This document shows, piece by piece, positions 34,041 to 45,163 of a stretch of 64,000 bases of DNA; position 1 is the first letter of the stretch, and each line of letters begins with the position of its first letter. A model generated the notes under the pieces. That model was not told where the DNA came from. It ran no database searches and worked only from the letters and a program-made list of their open reading frames with translations. Location: positions 44,794,197-44,858,196 of the forward strand of contig CM063113.1 in the NCBI GenBank assembly GCA_031841125.1, read 5' to 3'. The stretch is from Acanthococcus lagerstroemiae. Taxonomy: Eukaryota; Arthropoda; Insecta; Hemiptera; Eriococcidae. The translations under genes were made by a program, and so were the position numbers.

Positions 34041-34898
34041 GTGCCAATTCACTTTTCCTTCTTCTGTATTCCAGAGAACATAAAGTTCACAATGGAAAAA
34101 GGCAATAAGACCATCAACTACCTCGACCTTACAATACAAATAAAAGACAACAAGATACAGTACAGCATCTACAGAAAACCCACCCACACTGACGCAATAG
34201 TACCCAAAGACTCATTTCACCATCAAAAATACAAAATGGCAGCACTACACAACTACTGCCACAGAGCAGTCAACATACTAAATGACAACAACCTCAGAAC
34301 AACAGAAATTAACAAAATTAAACAAATAGCAATTAACAACAAATACCAACCACAAACAGTAGACAGAATAATTAACAAACTAACACAACCAAAAAACATA
34401 GACACCGAACCAATAACCACAAAAACAGACAAATACGCAGGAGCAATACCATTCACAGGAACACATACATACAAAATACAAAAAATCTTCAACCAATGCA
34501 ACATAAAACTCGGAATCAAAAACAGACCACCAAGCAATGACAAAACAGAAGCAAAGGACAGAAACAACAGCAGTGAAGTATACAGACTGGACTGTGAACA
34601 CTGTGACATGATCTACATTGGAGAAACAGGCAGAAAATTCACAACCAGAATCAAAGAACACGAAAAATCACAGAAGCTAAATGATGACAAATCCCTGTTT
34701 GGAAAACACTGCAATGACCAGGGACACAACAATGACAAATTGACAGAAAAGTACAAAATCCTACACACAGAAAACAACACAAGAAAAAGAAAATTTAAAA
34801 AACAACTAGGAATAATAAAGGCAAAAACAAAACAAAACAACCTAATAAATACAAGAACTAACTTCCAAAGTGAGAACTTATTCCAACTAATAACATAA
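34041..34898 (+). CDS. Penelope-like protein, C-terminal RT region plus GIY-YIG endonuclease (truncated)
   Basis: An open frame of 285 codons with no stop. The first ~15 codons run through the terminal repeat, so the ATG is not a real start. TINYLDLTIQIKDNKIQYSI, YRKPTHTD and KMAALHNYCHRAVNIL match the end of the RT in Penelope-like elements. A connector region follows, then the endonuclease core CDMIYIGETGRKFTTRIKEH near residues 190-210 with a downstream Cys/His pair (KHCNDQGH). The GIY-YIG domain nicks target DNA. Coding strand composition is unusually A-rich and G/T-poor. Confidence 0.85.
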   Translation: MPIHFSFFCIPENIKFTMEKGNKTINYLDLTIQIKDNKIQYSIYRKPTHTDAIVPKDSFHHQKYKMAALHNYCHRAVNILNDNNLRTTEINKIKQIAINNKYQPQTVDRIINKLTQPKNIDTEPITTKTDKYAGAIPFTGTHTYKIQKIFNQCNIKLGIKNRPPSNDKTEAKDRNNSSEVYRLDCEHCDMIYIGETGRKFTTRIKEHEKSQKLNDDKSLFGKHCNDQGHNNDKLTEKYKILHTENNTRKRKFKKQLGIIKAKTKQNNLINTRTNFQSENLFQLIT

Positions 34899-35096
34899 CA
34901 CCCACGGATTGGACAGACTGCACAACCACAGACAACCAATCAGAGCACACAACCAATAACAATAACCACTGATTGGACAGACTGCATATTTACAGACAAC
35001 CAATAGGAACGCAAGACTAAACAGGCTCACCATACGGTACTACCCTCGACTATAACTACAGGACCACAAGAGACAAGTCTCATTTAGGGTACTCCA

Positions 35097-35120
35097 CTGA
35101 TGATGGCATAACAGCCGAAA
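35097..35120 (+). ncRNA. Hammerhead-ribozyme-like core of the Penelope element
   Basis: CTGATGA (35097-35103), a short GGC/GCC stem, then GAAA (35117-35120) match the conserved hammerhead core. UCUG-loop-CAGA just downstream (35125-35137) could form another stem. The first base pair of stem II is a U-C mismatch and I could not define all three helices, so activity is uncertain. Confidence 0.5.
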
Positions 35121-35185
35121 GCGCTCTGGAATACAGAAGAAGGAAAAGTGAATTGGCACACTCTACAAAAGGAATATTACTAAGT

Positions 35186-35544
35186 TCACTCACACTTCAA
35201 AATGGACACTAAAAAAAAAATAAATAAATAAATATTATGCATTTTCCCAACTAAAAGGGAACTACAGTTCCAATAGCAGATAATATCAGGAAGCAACAAT
35301 TGCCATGATAACGTAATAATATCCTCGGTGTTAGTCGGCCATTCTCGGCATCCTTTGGTATTCTTGGTGTCACTCCGTTGTGTCGGTTGATAAACGTGCC
35401 TGCATGTAAAAATGTGACTCATGTTTTTTTCCATATTGAGGCATATGTTTACTTTACATTGAGGTTATGCTTGTATCTAGTGCTATTTTCCACTTGCAAA
35501 ATATTAAAGTAAACATCGTCTTTCTGATCATGTATAGTAACAGT
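35186..35544. other. Intron sequence, no element recognised
   Basis: AT-rich and non-coding. Confidence 0.4.
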
Positions 35545-35655
35545 ATATTACTATACAAGAGGGTAAAGTGAACGTTTACCAAAGAGGGCGAGTGGAGTAA
35601 TTCGCACGATTTGCTTAACGTTCACGATGCCCTCTTGTATTAGTAAGATATTTTT
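35545..35655. mobile_element. Palindromic MITE H3
   Basis: TACTATACAAGAGGGTAAAG at the left mirrors GATGCCCTCTTGTATTAGTA at the right, with GGGCGAGTGGAG near the centre. H5 (36812-36915) shares the left 20 bases. Confidence 0.65.
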
Positions 35656-35981
35656 CTCCATAATAATTGTCAAAGTTTTTGAAAATAGTTATGCTGTCAT
35701 TGTTTTTTAATGAGTTATAAATATTTACTTGGAATAGCTTTCGCCCTATCACTATAATGGATTGTTATGCATCATCGTCTTCGGAATCAGATAATTCGAA
35801 ATCATTATCGCTACTTACTAGGGATTCAGTATTCATTATTGAGCCTTCACGGACAGCTACATAATTCTCAGGTTACATTACTGATTACCTAATGGGCGAA
35901 CCAAAGCACAGAGGAGACTACTGAATACGTTGATAAAATACATACGCGCCTACTAAATTAGAAAGAGAAGACACAGTAGTT

Positions 35982-36069
35982 GCAATCGAAGTGCTGCGTG
36001 GAAGAAGGGCCTTCAATTAATGTATTTCTAATGAGATGAAGGTCCTTCTTCCATGCAGCGCTTCAATTC
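35982..36069. repeat. Long hairpin, ~33-nt arms
   Basis: GCGTGGAAGAAGGGCCTTCA in the left arm (35982-36015) is mirrored by TGAAGGTCCTTCTTCCATGC in the right (36037-36069), about 29 of 33 paired, around a 21-base loop. It could be a MITE or a miRNA-like hairpin. Confidence 0.6.
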
Positions 36070-36552
36070 AGCAAAATGCAAAAACTGCAAACTGCAGCCA
36101 GATAAATTAAATCATTGCTACAATAATGAATGCAGATGACAAAGAGAACATTAAATTTTCAGAAAACGTTTGAAAATGCAATTTTTTTCAAACAAATATT
36201 ACGAGTATTATTCATCTTCTTTTCTTGGTTTTTTGCTTCATTATTCACCTCGATACGTTGAATACTATATTTTACTGTTCTATTTGGTAACCCTGAAACC
36301 CTGATTTTCATTACTTCCCTGATAGTAAAATCTTACTTTACCACCAGGTATCGTGTATAGTCAAAATGAATTTTGACAATCAGTGTGGAGAAAAATCAGT
36401 TCTTTCTTCTTTCATAAATATTTTTTGTTATCAGTGCGCTTTAAATTCTCAAGACCTACATAATGAAATCAGCGGAAAATAGGTCCGTAGCTGGCGCATT
36501 CATTTGCCCCACCCTCCACCCCTGAGAAAATTGGTAATAGTACATTTCAATT

Positions 36553-36662
36553 CAAGGAGCGAAAATGAGGTTTATCACATGTTCAATTCGTTGCAAGACG
36601 AGCCGAAGACGAGTTGAGCAAATTGAACAAGTCGTGATAAACCTTAATTCGCTCTTGCCTTG
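36553..36662. mobile_element. Palindromic MITE H4
   Basis: AAGGAGCGAAAATGAGGTTT at the left is mirrored by AAACCTTAATTCGCTCTTGC at the right. The central non-palindromic words are ACGAGCCGAAGACGAGTTGA. Confidence 0.65.
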
Positions 36663-36811
36663 GAAGATATTAATTTTGTTCTACAAATGCATCGAAAATG
36701 CGTTTCCGCTGCCACGGAGGTATCCACAAACTAATAATCGAACAGAAGTTGAACGAAAATAGTACGCGTTTGTTGCGAACGTTTCGAATCGTTTCCAAGT
36801 GTTCAGAAATA

Positions 36812-36915
36812 GTACATTACTATACAAGAGGGTAAAGTGAGCTTTTGACAACGAGTGCAGTATTTGTGAAACGAGCCGAAGGCGAGTTGAGGAATGCTTG
36901 TATTATCAGTTATTT
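36812..36915. mobile_element. Palindromic MITE H5
   Basis: TACTATACAAGAGGGTAAAG at the left, centre ACGAGCCGAAGGCGAGTTGA, imperfect inverse at the right (GCTTGTATTATCAG). Related to H3 by its end and to H4 by its centre. Confidence 0.6.
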
Positions 36916-37504
36916 TTCTAAATACCTCGTACTTTATGAAGACAGAAATAAAACTGCTAAATTGATTTTCCATGCATACATCAAAAATACGTTTTATGAT
37001 TGTGTTAGTAAATTCTGATAATAGCACGCGATTGATTCGGTTACAAATATTTCAAAACTATCGATGAAAAAATTTTATCCTACAATTTAGAAATATGTAC
37101 AAGTTGCATTTTTTTCCTTTTAGTTATAAGAAGATTGAACTTTTACATTCACGAATTTTTTTCGTCGAGACAGGCGATCTATTCCCCGTACCTCCGTACA
37201 TGTGTTACTTGTTGTTACTTGTTCGTGTGCGTATGTGTGTATGTAGTGTCACGAGTGCTTTCTACATTAATTTCATTCTACATTTCAGTTACGTTTCATC
37301 TATCAGTTCTTATGTTAAAGGAAAAATAACCTTAAACATAACAAACTATGGATAGGTCTTTCTTCATGACATTATTTCCTACGACCAGAATGAGAAAAAG
37401 CTATCTGACTCTGCGCCATCTTTACTATACACTAAAACACATGCTGTTAAAACGCAACTTTACGCACAGTTTTGCATTGGTAAAGTAGCACTTTAACTGG
37501 GGGT
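36916..37504. other. Intron sequence, no element recognised
   Basis: AT-rich; short frames only. Confidence 0.4.
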
Positions 37505-37640
37505 ATTTAGAAAAATAGTATATTTTGCAACAAGTGCAAGAAGCCCGTTATTCGTGACGAGTACGAAGTTTACAGCACGAGCAACGCGAGTGCTGCAAAA
37601 CGCACGAGCGAATAACGCGCTTCTTGCAAAAGTTGCAAAC
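37505..37640. mobile_element. Palindromic MITE H6
   Basis: TTGCAACAAGTGCAAGAAGC at the left mirrors GCTTCTTGCAAAAGTTGCAA at the right. The centre is CACGAGCAACGCGAGTGCTG, again a CGAGC...GCGAGTG core. Confidence 0.65.
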
Positions 37641-38443
37641 TTTTTTTTTTTTTTAAATACATGCTCGAAAACGAAAAGCAGTAGTTTAAAGAAGTTGCTG
37701 GAACGCTTAGATATCAAAACACGCATAAGCGACGAAAACAACGCTCCTGTCCGTCTAGTGTGAACCTTCCTTCTACTGCCAACTGCCAAGTAAACATACG
37801 ATTTTGACGTCACTTTTTTGCTCTAGTGCAAAACTGGATTATTTTTGCATCCTTTTTGGTATTTTGTATACATAGTACATTGTCGATTGGGAAATTTCTC
37901 TTCTTACACTGAAAAGTGGTTACAAATAAGACGCTTTTCGAGCATGTAGAAAAAACTTTCTTTTCACTACTAGTACGGATAAAAAACGCGTTATCAGTGT
38001 TGATCACTACGATAACGATAAATATCTCTTTCGCTACAGAAAACTGATACCTACGCAAAAACGCATTTTCGATGCATGTGAAGAATAAAAACTTTTTTTA
38101 CTTTCTAATTACCCCATGCAGTAAGATTAGGAATTACTATACCTTTTTTGAAACTTTATTTTGTTATCAATGATTCCTTTCTCGTTCGTTCCGCATCAGG
38201 GTTGTGCCGTAGAATAAACTGGCGTAGACTTTGTTTATTCTACGGGTAGAATACACCATGCAGAATGAAAATGACTATTCTACACTTTTTTTGGGACAGG
38301 AGGTAAAAATTTTTTATTGTGGATATTTTTCGTGTTGTACCATTGAGATATGGCGTATACATTTTTAATAGCTTAATCGTTGTAAAACCGTAAATGCTAC
38401 ACATTGTTGTATAACTCGACTAATTGTTTCATATTTGTTGCAG
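37641..38443. other. Intron sequence, no element recognised
   Basis: A short TAGAATAAAC...GTTTATTCTA inverted pair near 38210-38250 is visible; nothing else. Confidence 0.4.
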
Positions 38444-38570
38444 GGATTCGCCATTTTCCTTTGTTATATTCCGAGGAATGAAATCTTCTTCTGCCTCAAG
38501 ATCGTCTTTCCTGCGTTGAAGTACGATACTCAGAAGTATTCGCCCGAGTTGCAAGTTATTCCGATTCAGT
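38444..38570 (+). CDS. Adhesion-GPCR-like receptor, exon completing TM7
   Basis: Acceptor TATTTGTTGCAG, donor CAGT/GTAAGT; it starts in phase 0 and ends in phase 1. Residues 238-279. GFAIFLCYIPRNE completes TM7 and recalls the GFFIFLFHCLLNKE junction of class B2 receptors. FFCLKIVFPALKYDTQKYS starts the cytoplasmic tail. Confidence 0.87.
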
Positions 38571-38699
38571 GTAAGTGTACAGATATAGTTCTGTATTAAC
38601 CCTGGAATCACTGCGTGTAATATTCACAATTTATGTAGCGCATAATTGATAGGTAACTCAAGATCGTTATGCGCATGGATTACTATCAAATGAAAAGTG

Positions 38700-40262
38700 T
38701 GGAGGGAGAACACGGGGTAAAATGAATGAGGGAATATTGAAATCAGCAGAAAAAAATCTAGGTAAAATTAAGAGAAAAGAAGAGAAACCGTGGATGAAGG
38801 AAGAAATCCTCAGTAAGATGAATGAACGAAGAAAATATAAGAATACAAGGGAAAGTTGATTACCTTATCAAAGATTAAGGAATGAAATAAAGAGAGTGTG
38901 TAAAAAGGCAAAGGAAAAATGGTTGAAAGAAAAAAATGGTAAAATTGAAGAGCTAGGAATGAAGGACAAATTAGACTTGGCGTATAGAAAAGTATAAAGG
39001 AGCTTGGCGAAAGAGGGAAGAAAGCAAGTAATATGACAAATAAGGAGGGAAAGCCTATTTACACAGCTGTGAAAGAAAAGTGAAAAGGTGGGTAGAGTAT
39101 GCAAAAGGACTAGGTATATAGTAATAATGGGAATGAAGAGATAAGAATTGAGAGGAAGGAAGATGTAGAAGAAGATGAGAGAGGAAACTCAATTTTAAGA
39201 GGTGAATTTGACAAAGCACTGAGAGATTTAAAAAAAAAGGAAAGCTTCAAAAGTGGATGAGATATCAGCTGAATTATTACAGAACTTAGGAGAATATCTA
39301 CTTCATAAATTGTAGAAATTAGTATGTTATATTTATGATACATTAGATATGCCAGAGGATTTTGTAAAAAGAGTGCTATTGTACCTAACCAAAAAAAAAA
39401 CCTGGAGCAGATAGGTATGTGTGAAAATTATCGAACAATTAGTCTTCTTTAGCATGCGTCAAAAATATTAACCAGAATAATTTACTAGAGAATTGAGAAT
39501 AGAATATATGTGTATGTAGAATTTGGAGATGATCAGTTTGGATTTAGAAAAAGTAGAGGTACTAGGGTAACAGTGTTAGCTTTTTGAGATTAATTGTAGA
39601 TGAGAGACTCAAAACGGGGCAGGATACATACATGGCATTCGTTGATATTGAAAAAGCTTTTGACAATGTTAAATGGGGAAAAATGTTTGATATTCTAAAA
39701 AAAGATAGGAATAAAATTTAAAGGAAGGCAAGTTATTTTAAACTTATATAAAGGACAAAAAGCTACATTAAGAATTGAAGGAGAGAAAGGGGAGGCTAAT
39801 ATACATAGAAAAAGATGTAAGGCAGGAGTGCTCTCATATAAGTGGGTTATTAAAAAAATGGAAGAAAAATTAATTTGAAGCAAGTATAAACTATACATGG
39901 AGAGCGAGTAAAGATGCTTAGGTTTGCAGATGATATTGTTTTATTAGCTATAAGAAATATTAATTCGGAAAACATTTTAAATGGAATGGAGGAGATTTTA
40001 AGTACAGAATATCGTATGAAATAAGTAAAAATAATACTAAAATAACGGTATATAATCGGTGTGAAGATGATAGCTTAAATATAAAAATCGTTCAGAAAAA
40101 AATTGAGGAAGTGAGCGAATTTTGCTATTTAGGGAGTAAAATAAGAAAATATGGAAGGAGTGAAAGGGATATTAGTAGTAGAATAACACGAGCCAAATCA
40201 TCATTTTATCGGAGAAATAATATTTTCAAATCAAAAATGACTCTGGAAGTTATTTTTGAAAA
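38700..40262 (+). pseudogene. Degenerate LINE reverse transcriptase (second family), 5' portion
   Basis: Broken frames read EEKPWMKEEILSKMNERR, KASKVDEISAELLQNLGEYL, a FGDDQFGFRKSRGT block (~39523), AFVDIEKAFDNVKW (~39636) and MLRFADDIVLLA (~39913) with the catalytic ADD kept. There are many stops and frameshifts. It stops at VIFENLC where the palindromic element 40263-43794 begins and resumes beyond it. The 61.0-61.8 kb relic is of the same family. Confidence 0.75.
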
Positions 40263-43200
40263 TTTATGTGTCGCTAGCAGCACATACAAGTGATGTGGAT
40301 GAAACCTATACAGAAGAATTGTGTACCATTTGTGTATTTTTGTGTGGCCAATTTCAAAATTTGTGTGTCATCCCTTCCAAAGATATAACCAAAAAACCGA
40401 AAATAAGTCCATGCGCTGCTGGCGACATGCTGCACAAATAACGAGATTAAGTGTAACCAACTTGCAAATAAGCTCAAATAATTGTGTTCTAATTATTGTG
40501 TATTTTTGTGTGGATCTTCACAACACCCTAAACTACTCTCATCCCCCTCCCCCCTGAATAGAGTGAGAAAAATTTCTTGGAATCGAGCATGCAGAACACC
40601 CTACAAAATTGTGTACTATTTGTGTATTTTTGTGTGGCCAATTTCAAAATTTGTGTGTCATCCCTTCCGAAGATACAAACCAAAAACCCACAAGTAGGTT
40701 CATGTGCTGCTGGCGACATGCCGCACAACTAACGAGATTAGGTGTGACCAACCTGCAAATAAGCTCAAATAATTGTGTTCTAATTGTGTATTTTTTGTGG
40801 ATCTTCACAACACCCTAAACTACTCCCATCCCCCTCCCACCTGAATAGGAGTGAGAAAATTTTTTGGATTCGAAGATGCAGAATACTCCAAAAAATTGTG
40901 TACCATTTGTGTATTTTTGTGTGACCAATTACAAAATTTGTGTAAGTATTATCCCTTCCAAAGATATAATCAAAAACCCAAAAGTAGTTCGATGTGAGTG
41001 CCGGCGACATGCCGCACGAATAGCGAAATTAGGTGTGACCAACCTGCAAATAAGCTTAAATAATTGTGTTCTAACTGTGGATTTTTGTGTGGATTTTCAT
41101 AACACCCTAATCTATTCCCATCCTCCTCCCCCCTGAATAGGGTCGAGAAAATTTTTCTGATTCAAGGATGCAGAATACCCAAAAAAATTATGTGTAATTT
41201 GTGTATTTTTAGGTATAGGAGTGTCTTACATCATTGAGTTCGAAATGAGTGTCAATTTTTAGTCCGCTAATTTCGATTTAGGCTTCCAAATCCTAATTTA
41301 ACCCCTTCAAATAGGCGAACTTGACTCAAGCATTTTCTGGTTACTGATTTTGAAAATTCGTAACGGTTTTCTATTAGACAAAATTAACCTAGGTAACTCA
41401 GAAAATCAAATAACATATCGAAATAGAGGTTTCTATGTCGCTGCATTAGAAAATTTAATCAGATTTTTTGTGTGACCCTTGTTGGCACGCTAATTCCAAA
41501 TTTTTCCCTCTCCGAAGAAGTCAATTTGACTATGCCAAAAAAATTGGACAAAGTATTGGAATAAGGATTTTTCGTTCGCAGGTTGCCGTTTACTTTCCAT
41601 TAAAGACAAAAAAAAAGATGCAATTTTTTTCATTGAGGAATGTGAAGGCACAATTTTTCTCATTTTCCTTAGGAAAAGGACTAGGTTTTTTACTTGGAGA
41701 AGTGGAAGGAAGTCCATTAAATGTGACGATAGGTACTCTTAAGGAAAGTAAGGAAAATAATAAAATTTATTTACTTTACTCTTTCTTTTTGACTGGAATT
41801 GGTCCAAGTCCGACGGGTAAATTACAGTAGTAGTCAAGCTTAAGGATATCTGAATTTTGATGTGTTCGTGTAATCGAATTTGAAGTATGATATTTTATCT
41901 TGAATATTTTTGTGTGCATTTTTCAGTAACCTGAATGGGCAGTGTCAAGAATTTATTGGGCAGTTCCCAAAAGCAACAGTAAACACATAGTTTAAAAAAT
42001 TCATTTATTATTTAAAAAAAAAAATTGTTAAACGAAAACGAAAATGAAAGCATTTGAAAAATTAAGTACTTTTCTTACTCGCTGGTTTATTTCAATTTTT
42101 TTGGGGGGGGAGAGGGGAGGGATTTTGGTTATGAAATGATTATTTTTAGAAATTTTTAAGCCAAAGGACAAATTTTTTCGCATCAAAAAACAATTTTCTG
42201 TTTTTATTCACATCGAAGGGGTGGCTTGTATTTTATTTTATTCAGCGAGAAAAACTAAATACATATACTTTTAAAAAAATTGCTTTGGCTTATAGCTTTT
42301 TTAATTTTCCATTTTAAATTATTTTATTTTGGATTACAATAAATTATATCTACCACTTGTGAGTTTTGGTTTCTGGTGCATTCCATCATAATCCTCCATT
42401 GATTTCAATTGTTTCCTTTGCGACTTGAATTTGTCCAAGTCCGACTTGTAAATTACAGTAGTAGTCATGCTTAGGTATTTGAATTTTGGTGTGTTCGTAA
42501 TCGAATTTGGAACATGATATTTTATTCTGAATATTTTATTTGCTTTTTTCGGTGGCCCTAATGGGCAGTACCAAAAGTTTTTGGGAAGTTCCAAAAAACA
42601 ACAGTACGTACACGCACGTTCAAAAATTTAATTTATTAAAAAAATCCTTCAGAAATATTAACGAAAACGAAAGTAATTTTCTTAAATTTTAAAACGAGAA
42701 AAATTTGAGAAGAGGTACGAATGAAAGTCAAGGTTGAACTTACAAAGTTGAGGCGACAGTGCACAATTTCTTTACTCACTGGTTTTTTTTACATTTTCTG
42801 GGAAGCGGGTGACACTTTCTTCTGTCGTAGATAATTATTTTTTTTTAATTTTCAAGTCAAAGGACAAATTTTTTCGCAGCAAAACACAATTTTCTTTCTT
42901 TATTAATACAAAAGGGGTTGTCGTTTATTGTTTTCGTGTTTTTTTTTGTTTTTTTTTTAATCCAAAGAGAAAAAAAACTAAGTACTTCTTATTCCAAAAA
43001 AGGGAGAGATGATTTTGCCGATAATTTTACGCGGATTTTGCATTTTATTAGATAATAAATTGGACACAATATGTAAGTTGTCCGACACATAAGCCAAGAT
43101 CAAAGACCTTGAAAAACGAATCGAAGCCCTGAAAATTTCCGATCACTCTCCTCTTTTAGAAGGTTGAGAACTATTTATTTTTTTTTAATTCAAGTACGAG

Positions 43201-43794
43201 AATATTTTTATGGGCGACCTTCTTACGACTCACGGTTAACACTTAAATTCGGAAATTATGAACACAGAACCACACGATAAAAAGCGGTCGACTGGGACCA
43301 TTCGGACCCACACAAAAATACACAAATAGCATGTATGTACAACACTTCAACTTGTAACAAAAAAAGATAATGAAACATTGGGCAAAACAGGGACTGTACT
43401 GACGCTTACAACGCTTACGCCTAAGTATATAATAAAGTCACGGGAGATGTACGCAGTTTTTTGGGGTATTCTGCATCCTCGATTCCAAAAAGTTTTCTCA
43501 TCCCTATTCAAGGGGAGGAGGATGGGAATAGATTAGAGTGTTATGAAGATCCACACAAAAATACACAGTTAGAACACAATTATTTGAGCTTATTTACAGG
43601 TTGGTCACACCTAATTTCGCTATTCGTGCGGCATGTCGCCGGCAGCACATCAAACTACTTTTGGGTTTTTGGTTATATCTTTGGAAGGGATGATACACAA
43701 ATTTTGTAATTGACCACACAAAAATACACAAATAGTACACAATTTTTCTGTATAGGTTTGATCCACATCCCTGGTATATGTGCTGCTGGTGACA
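40263..43794. mobile_element. Palindromic tandem-repeat element (Foldback-like), 3.5 kb, inside a LINE
   Basis: Terminal blocks are inverted: GTCGCTAGCAGCACATACA at the left, and TATATGTGCTGCTGGTGAC at the right. The left arm carries just over three direct units of exactly ~290 bp (ATTTGTGTATTTTTGTGTGG at about 40329, 40619, 40910, 41198). The right arm has one unit inverted (43450-43760). The 2.2-kb middle contains a direct duplication of about 630 bp (41795-42260 against 42425-42980). LINE coding resumes immediately after it. No clear target duplication was found. Confidence 0.75.
41395..41480 (+). repeat. Weak copy of repeat R
   Basis: CATATCGAAATAGAGGTTT and AATCAGATTTTTTGTGTGACC resemble the units at 8517-8620 and 12130-12432. 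It lies inside the palindromic element. Confidence 0.4.
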
Positions 43795-43985
43795 TGAAGC
43801 TGTAGCCTTGTATGGATGTGAAACTTTCACTATAGGAAAACCAGAGAAGAGAAGGATTGAAGCTTTTAAGATGTTGTTCTATAAGCGAATAATTAGCATC
43901 AGATGGACGAATAATACGGTGTTCCACTCACTCGTCTTGGCTAAATACTACATACTCCCTACTGATGACTTAAACTTCATGAACT
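43795..43985 (+). pseudogene. LINE reverse transcriptase, 3' continuation
   Basis: It reads EAVALYGCETFTIGKPEKRR and IEAFKMLFYKRIISIRWTN, the usual region downstream of the RT, continuing from 40262. It ends with a stop near 43985 where the minisatellite begins. Confidence 0.75.
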
Positions 43986-44815
43986 AAAATCCTGGCAGAT
44001 ATCTCGCTCTCTCATTCCATTCGTTCATCTGCAAGATCGATTTGAAGTACAATTGGATCACCAAAACTTGATAAACTAGACTGTCACCAGCTGATATCTC
44101 ATTCCCCCACCAATTATTTCACTATTACAGCAATTTGAAACATAATCAGACAGCCAAAACTTGATAAACTAGACTGCCATCAGCTGATATCTCGCTCCCC
44201 CTTCATTTGTTTCTCTACAACAGTGATTTGAAATAGATCCGATAACCAGAACTTGATAAACTAGACTGGTGTCAGCTGATACCTCTCCCCACCCATACAT
44301 TTGTTTCGCTATTACAGCGATTTGAGACATAGCCGGATAACCAAAACTCGATGAATTGGAATGCCACCAGCTGATATCTCGCTCCCCCAATATTTGTTTC
44401 ACTATTACAGCGATTTGAGACAACCAGATAACCAAAACTCGATGAATTGGAATGCCACCAGCTGATATCTGGCTCCCCCAAGCGCTGTGGAATACAGGAG
44501 AAGAAAAAATGGATTGGCACACCCCACACACGAAACCAAAACTCGATTAACTACAATGCCATCAGCTGATATTTCGCTCACCCACCATTTTGTTTCGCTA
44601 TTATAGCGATTTGAGACATTACCCGATAACCAAAACTCGGTGAATTAGAATGCCACCAGCTGATATCTCGCTCCCCCAACATTTGTTTCACTGCAATAGC
44701 GATTTGAAATACGGTCTAATAGCCAAAACTCGATTAACTAGAATGCCATCATCAACTGATATCTCTCTCCCCACTCCGTTTGTTTCACTACAACAGCGAT
44801 TTGAAATGAGATAGG
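43986..44815 (+). repeat. Minisatellite, ~93-bp unit, about nine copies
   Basis: Each unit contains GCCACCAGCTGATATCTCGC, then TTTGTTTCACTATTACAGCG and ATAACCAAAACTCGATGAAT. GCTGATATC-type anchors lie near 44090, 44184, 44277, 44367, 44460, 44565, 44659 and 44757. Unit divergence rises toward the outer edges. Confidence 0.9.
44480..44530 (+). mobile_element. Terminal scrap of a Penelope-like element in the minisatellite
   Basis: AGCGCTGTGGAATACAGGAG through ATTGGCACACC matches the terminal block at 35120-35165, about 40 of 48 bases. It replaces roughly 40 bases of one minisatellite unit and is not simply added to it. Confidence 0.75.
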
Positions 44816-45163
44816 TTCTCATGCCGCACCCTGTACCTTTGTATACAATACTAAAGCGCTATAACAATAGGTCTTTAACAATACAGCTACCTGCGAGCCT
44901 AGTGGAAGGGATATACCACCTTCTCAGCTTATAAACAGGCGTATATAGTTCTGGTTGGTAATTTGCTCAAATTAACGCGTGTCTCTTAAATGATGACTTC
45001 GAGTTTTTTTAATGCTTGTGAGGAGAGAGTATACACAAGGTAAAAGTCTTTCTGGTACATATGTTCTACTATCACGGCCTCCAACAATTTACACCAATCG
45101 CCAAATACTGAAGGAATTTCAGGCTCTAAATTTATTCTAATGGTACTTCTGTTATTTGTTTAG
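44816..45163. other. Intron end, no element recognised
   Basis: Includes the polypyrimidine-containing acceptor TTATTTGTTTAG for the next exon. Confidence 0.4.

Larger units (their letters stand above)
34019..35180 (+). mobile_element. Penelope-like retroelement, 3' part, with inverted terminal blocks
   Basis: Inverted ~57-bp blocks (34020-34076, inverse 35124-35179; core TGTGCCAATTCACTTTTCC) bracket a Penelope-like frame. Pseudo-LTRs, sometimes inverted, and a hammerhead motif near the end are known features of this retroelement class. The upstream RT palm is missing, so the copy is 5'-truncated. Confidence 0.85.

Noticed and set aside
43986..44815. Repeated ~93-bp units as a CRISPR-like array
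   Set aside because: The whole unit is repeated with no constant-repeat/variable-spacer pattern, and the genome is eukaryotic; it is a minisatellite.
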